A DNA stretch of 64,000 nucleotides. Source: Bin5 sp965200685. GTDB lineage: Bacteria; Chloroflexota; Anaerolineae; Caldilineales; Caldilineaceae. Below, piece after piece: positions 61,221-64,000 of this stretch. The DNA is taken from positions 682,001 through 746,000 of the forward strand of contig OZ241379.1 of assembly GCA_965200685.1 (NCBI GenBank), in the 5' to 3' direction. A program made the translations under genes and the position numbers. Below the pieces are notes generated by a model. The model saw only the letters and a program-made list of their open reading frames with translations. It did no database searches and had not been told where the DNA came from. Position 1 is the first letter of the stretch, and each line of letters starts with the position of its first letter.

Positions 61221-62525
61221 TCATGCGCTTGCCTCCAGGGCCAGCCCGATCTCCGCATGCACCCATGGGTCTGGCTCCTGTATGATGGCCGCCCGTAGCC
61301 GGGTTGCTGCCCGCTCATCCCGGCCATGCCGTAGCAACTCGCCTAGGGCCCAGGCCGCGTGCCCCCGCACCAGGGCCGCCTCATCCCCTAAGGCTAGGGC
61401 CAGAGCCGGGAAGACCGCTGGGTCAGCCCAATTGCCCAAGGCCACGCAGACATTCCGCAGCATCCCCACTCGTTTGGCCCGTTTCAACGGCGACCGCCGC
61501 CAGCGTTCGGCAAAGGCCTGCGGCTCCAGCCAATAGGGCGTTCGGGGATGGAACCCCTCCAGCAGCGGCGGGGCCAGCCGCTCTTGTTGGGCCCGCAGCC
61601 CCTTGAGCAAGGGCGAACGCTGGGCCAGCCGCTGGTTCCATGGGCAGACCTCCTGGCAGATATCACAGCCGAAGATGCGGTTGCCGAACAAGCTACGCAG
61701 CCCATGGGGAATCGGCTGCCGAGCTTCAATCGTCCAATAGGAGATACAGCGCAAGGGGTCGAGATGAAAGGGCCCGACAAATGCTTGGCTCGGGCAGGCC
61801 TCCAAGCAACGGGTGCAGTGGCCGCAGGTGGCGAGTTGTCCGGGCTGGCCATCCTCTGCCAGCTGCCAACTGCCATAGTGGCCAGCCCATGGCAACCCGG
61901 CCAGCACCGCATCGGCCTCAAGCCTCGGCAGATCTACCCCAAGGACAGGCGCATCGTATGCCAGCTGTTCAGGCACCAGCAGGGTAGCGAGGAAGAGCCA
62001 ACTCCCCTGCTGCGGATGAATCGTGCAGCAGTTCTTGCCGGTAAAGCCCACCCCGGCCCTTTGGGCCCAATCCCGTTCTAGCAGCGGCCCCGTATCCACC
62101 AACCCTTTCCCCAACGTCGTGCGGCCTGTGTAGGCACGCACGAAGCTGTCCAGTTCATAGAGCAGGGGCCGTATGATCTCGTGATAGTCGTCCCCCCACG
62201 CATAGCGGGCGATGATGCCCCGGCTGGGATCCGCGAGGATGTGCGCGGGCAGATCGAAGCGATGATAGTTGACGCCCAGCACGATCAGCGAGCAAAAGGC
62301 CGCGTCCGCCCCGGCCAGCAGGGCCGGATCACGCCTCTTCTCCACAGAGCGTGCCAAATAGCTCATTTCCCCGGCCCGACCCAGGCCCAGCCAACGGGCA
62401 AAAAAATCCCCATGGGCTGCCTCTTCGATCTTTACAATGCGACAAAAATCAAAGCCAAGGCGGCCGGCTTCCTGCTTGATCGCAGCGGACAGAAGGTGAC
62501 GGGACACGATAATACCAGGGGCCAA
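61221..62525 (-). CDS. queG: Epoxyqueuosine reductase with C-terminal HEAT-like repeats
   Basis: Last step of queuosine synthesis on tRNA: cobalamin-dependent reduction of epoxyqueuosine. 434 residues. N-terminal DUF1730 part includes LLYELDSFVRAYTGRTTLGK and RVGVGFTGKN-type AGVGFTGKNC. Two [4Fe-4S] motifs follow: CGHCTRCLEACPSQAF and CDICQEVCPWN. From about 350 a PBS/HEAT-like set (CVALGNWADPAVFPALALAL, LVRGHAAWALGEL) makes it longer than the minimal enzyme. The other que genes are not in the window. Confidence 0.93.
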   Translation of the reverse strand: MAPGIIVSRHLLSAAIKQEAGRLGFDFCRIVKIEEAAHGDFFARWLGLGRAGEMSYLARSVEKRRDPALLAGADAAFCSLIVLGVNYHRFDLPAHILADPSRGIIARYAWGDDYHEIIRPLLYELDSFVRAYTGRTTLGKGLVDTGPLLERDWAQRAGVGFTGKNCCTIHPQQGSWLFLATLLVPEQLAYDAPVLGVDLPRLEADAVLAGLPWAGHYGSWQLAEDGQPGQLATCGHCTRCLEACPSQAFVGPFHLDPLRCISYWTIEARQPIPHGLRSLFGNRIFGCDICQEVCPWNQRLAQRSPLLKGLRAQQERLAPPLLEGFHPRTPYWLEPQAFAERWRRSPLKRAKRVGMLRNVCVALGNWADPAVFPALALALGDEAALVRGHAAWALGELLRHGRDERAATRLRAAIIQEPDPWVHAEIGLALEASA

Positions 62526-62875
62526 TGGCAGAAAAACAACAGTTGCAACGCATCACTCAGTCTATTATAACGGCCACATCGCCCAGAACCAAGATCCCTT
62601 GGCTACGGGCAGCGGAACCATCATCGCATGGCCGGCGTTATCACCTTGATCTGAGCTGTTGGGCGCGGGCAGGGGCCGCAAATGAAGGACCCTCTGCATG
62701 CCGTTTTTGGGGATTCTGCTACTCTGTGCTAAACTGTTTCAGGATTAGCTGAACCATACGCCTTGGTATTCCAGCGATGGTTTGGCTGTAGGCTTTGGCT
62801 GTCTTCGAGGAGCGGTTTTGTTAGAGTCGCCCCTGCTTTTCCCAATTCACAAGAATAGGAGCGTAGGAGTACCAT
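62526..62875. other. Gap between queG and rpsO: promoter and leader of rpsO
   Basis: 350 nt. TGCTAAACT at 62727-62735 is an extended -10 match pointing at rpsO, leaving a leader of about 135 nt, long enough for the S15 autoregulation seen in other bacteria. The left half holds no gene or clear structure that I can support. Confidence 0.4.
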
Positions 62876-63145
62876 ATGAGTATATTGCCTGAAGAGAAAG
62901 CCAAGATTATTGAAGAGTACCGTATCAACGACCAGGATACAGGCTCACCGGAAGTACAAGTCGCGTTGTTGACGACGCGCATCAATGCCTTGACGGATCA
63001 TCTGAAGGCCCATAAACATGATGAAGGGTCACGGAGAGGTCTGTTGAAACTTGTCGGCCAGCGCCGTCGCCATCTGGCATATTTAGCGGGGAAGGATGTA
63101 AACCGATATCGCCAGTTGATTCAAAGGCTAGGCCTACGTCGATAA
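62876..63145 (+). CDS. rpsO: 30S ribosomal protein S15
   Basis: 89 residues. DTGSPEVQVALLTTRINALT, LKAHKHDEGSRRGLLKLVGQ and RRRHLAYL are universal S15 signatures that contact 16S rRNA helix 22. AGGAG precedes the ATG. It lies upstream of pnp, the most common bacterial order. Confidence 0.98.
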   Translation: MSILPEEKAKIIEEYRINDQDTGSPEVQVALLTTRINALTDHLKAHKHDEGSRRGLLKLVGQRRRHLAYLAGKDVNRYRQLIQRLGLRR

Positions 63146-63158
63146 ATGTCATGGGATT

Positions 63159-63189
63159 AGGACGGAACAGGCGGTTTTCCGTCCTTTTT
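63159..63189 (+). terminator. Intrinsic terminator after rpsO
   Basis: AGGACGGAA (63159-63167) pairs perfectly with TTCCGTCCT (63177-63185) around a 9-nt loop, followed by TTTTC. It is 14 nt past the rpsO stop and is the clearest intrinsic terminator in the window. Some read-through to pnp is likely, as in other bacteria. Confidence 0.85.
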
Positions 63190-63515
63190 CTTAGATCATT
63201 GTTAAGCCACCAATCGTTTGAATTGCTCGCCATCCGAGGCTATGGACTAGGCAAATCAAACGGCAGCAGCCGGCATCGCGTCTTATCAGGCAGAAATCTG
63301 CCGCCGAGGTCCGGTATTGGAGAATGGGCCGAAGTCCAGCGTACATATATTTCGACCTCTCCTCCAGTTCCGTACCTCGAAGGATTGCTTGCCGGTCTTA
63401 TGGGTACGTTGGCCTGTCGCATCTCCTGCGGGAGGGTGCGACAGACACAAATGTAAGGTGGCATCAATCATGCGCCTTCAGGAACGGCGCACACAATTTT
63501 TTGAGGTGAACAGAG
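63190..63515 (+). other. rpsO-pnp intergenic leader
   Basis: 326 nt before pnp with no convincing gene. A strong hairpin lies at 63415-63443 and a small one (GGCAG-AAAT-CTGCC) at about 63289-63302. Open frames here are probably chance. Confidence 0.4.
63415..63443 (+). promoter_or_regulatory. Stem-loop in the pnp leader
   Basis: TGTCGCA (63415-63421) pairs with TGCGACA (63437-63443), and CTCC with GGAG inside, giving an 11-12 bp interrupted stem 72 nt before the pnp ATG. In enterobacteria a leader stem cut by RNase III mediates PNPase autocontrol; the position here is similar, function inferred. Confidence 0.5.
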
Positions 63516-64000
63516 ATGGAACAGCTTACCCTGTTTGAAGGGGCCCAGGCCTATCACACGACACTGGGCAACAAATCGATCAGCATTGAAACGGGCGTCC
63601 TCGCCCAACAAGCCGGTGGGGCCGTCACTGTCCGCTGCGGTGATACAGTGCTCTTGGCCACGGCCACTATGTCCAAAGAAGTGCGGCCAGGCATCGGGTT
63701 TTTCCCCCTGACCGTCGATTTTGAAGAACGATTGTACGCGGCCGGGCGCATCCCCGGCCACTTTTTCCGCAGAGAAGGCCGGCCCAGCGAGCAGACGATT
63801 CTGCTCTGCCGGCTGGTAGACCGCCCCCTACGGCCCCTCTTCCCCAAAGGATTCCGCAACGAAGTACAGATTATCCTGACCTCGCTCAGCTCCGATGGTC
63901 AGCAGCTCATGGACCCCCTAGCGATTATCGCGGCCTCGGCTGCTCTGTCGGTCAGCGACATCCCTTGGGGCGGCCCAATCGGCGCGGCATCAGTCGCCTA
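63516..64000 (+). CDS. pnp: Polynucleotide phosphorylase, N-terminal part (cut by window edge)
   Basis: 161 codons are visible. PNPase degrades RNA 3' to 5' using phosphate. The first RNase PH domain shows VRCGDTVLLATATMSKE, FFPLTVDFEERLYAAGRIPG (20 residues), RPSEQTILLCRLVDRPLRPL and PKGFRNEVQIILTSLSSDG, all diagnostic. ATG 63516 has GAGGTG 8 nt upstream. It continues past the window. Confidence 0.97.
   Translation, partial: MEQLTLFEGAQAYHTTLGNKSISIETGVLAQQAGGAVTVRCGDTVLLATATMSKEVRPGIGFFPLTVDFEERLYAAGRIPGHFFRREGRPSEQTILLCRLVDRPLRPLFPKGFRNEVQIILTSLSSDGQQLMDPLAIIAASAALSVSDIPWGGPIGAASVA

Noticed and set aside
1..64000. tRNA or rRNA genes
   Set aside because: All gaps were read for T-loop-like GGTTCRANYC patterns and conserved rRNA stretches; none was seen, but a covariance search was not possible here.

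Overview
Organism. The window is high-GC, densely packed bacterial DNA, with genes on both strands in long operon-like runs, ATG, GTG and TTG starts, and no rRNA, tRNA or CRISPR array that I can see. A rod-shape operon running straight into minCD, fused NuoC-NuoD and NuoE-NuoF subunits, and two sets of complex I membrane genes suggest a Chloroflexota (Anaerolineae/Caldilineae-like) bacterium. That placement is inference from gene content, not from a database search.

Layout. 1-3365: start of a membrane-anchored redoxin, gnd, and divergent purH. 3366-6954: a sugar-nucleotide epimerase behind a TetR-type operator, and a secreted S41 protease. 7066-12669 (minus): a Uma2-type protein, a LysM/M23 peptidase, and a tightly overlapping tilS - 85-aa unknown - Nudix::HPRT fusion operon. 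12947-20721 (plus): mreB-mreC-mreD-mrdA-minC-minD-rodA, an elongation and septum-placement operon without minE. 20730-35469 (minus): a complete complex I operon nuoA-B-CD-EF-G-H-I-J-K-L-M-N whose nuoM is frameshifted. 35747-44158 (plus, head to head with the first): a second nuo operon holding only the seven membrane subunits A, H, J, K, L, M and N plus a TPR/membrane protein. 44148-46705: an aldo-keto reductase, a methyltransferase and two small unknown genes.

46707-54401 (minus) is the accessory region: a DUF4007 protein, a large P-loop ATPase, a PAPS-reductase-like/DndC-like protein and a GHKL (MORC-like) ATPase. The first three match the SspB-SspC-SspD order of single-strand DNA phosphorothioation systems. 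The GHKL ATPase sits where an effector would be expected, and neither SspA nor SspE is present. This is the best candidate for an undescribed or under-described system.

54681-64000 returns to metabolism: a cysteine-dioxygenase-type cupin, an HpcH/HpaI aldolase, a PII protein with unusual ligand-site residues plus an Amt transporter, pdxS-pdxT (vitamin B6), a DUF4013 membrane protein with an in-frame 30-bp tandem repeat, queG, rpsO with a clear terminator, and the first part of pnp behind a hairpin leader.

Working together. The mre/min operon couples cell-wall elongation with division-site choice. The two divergent nuo operons share a 270-bp control region holding a 17-bp direct repeat, so one signal could govern both; the second set can supply an intact NuoM but needs a peripheral arm from elsewhere. 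Many promoters use an extended -10 close to TGCTATACT. A family of palindromic repeats is scattered through intergenic DNA.
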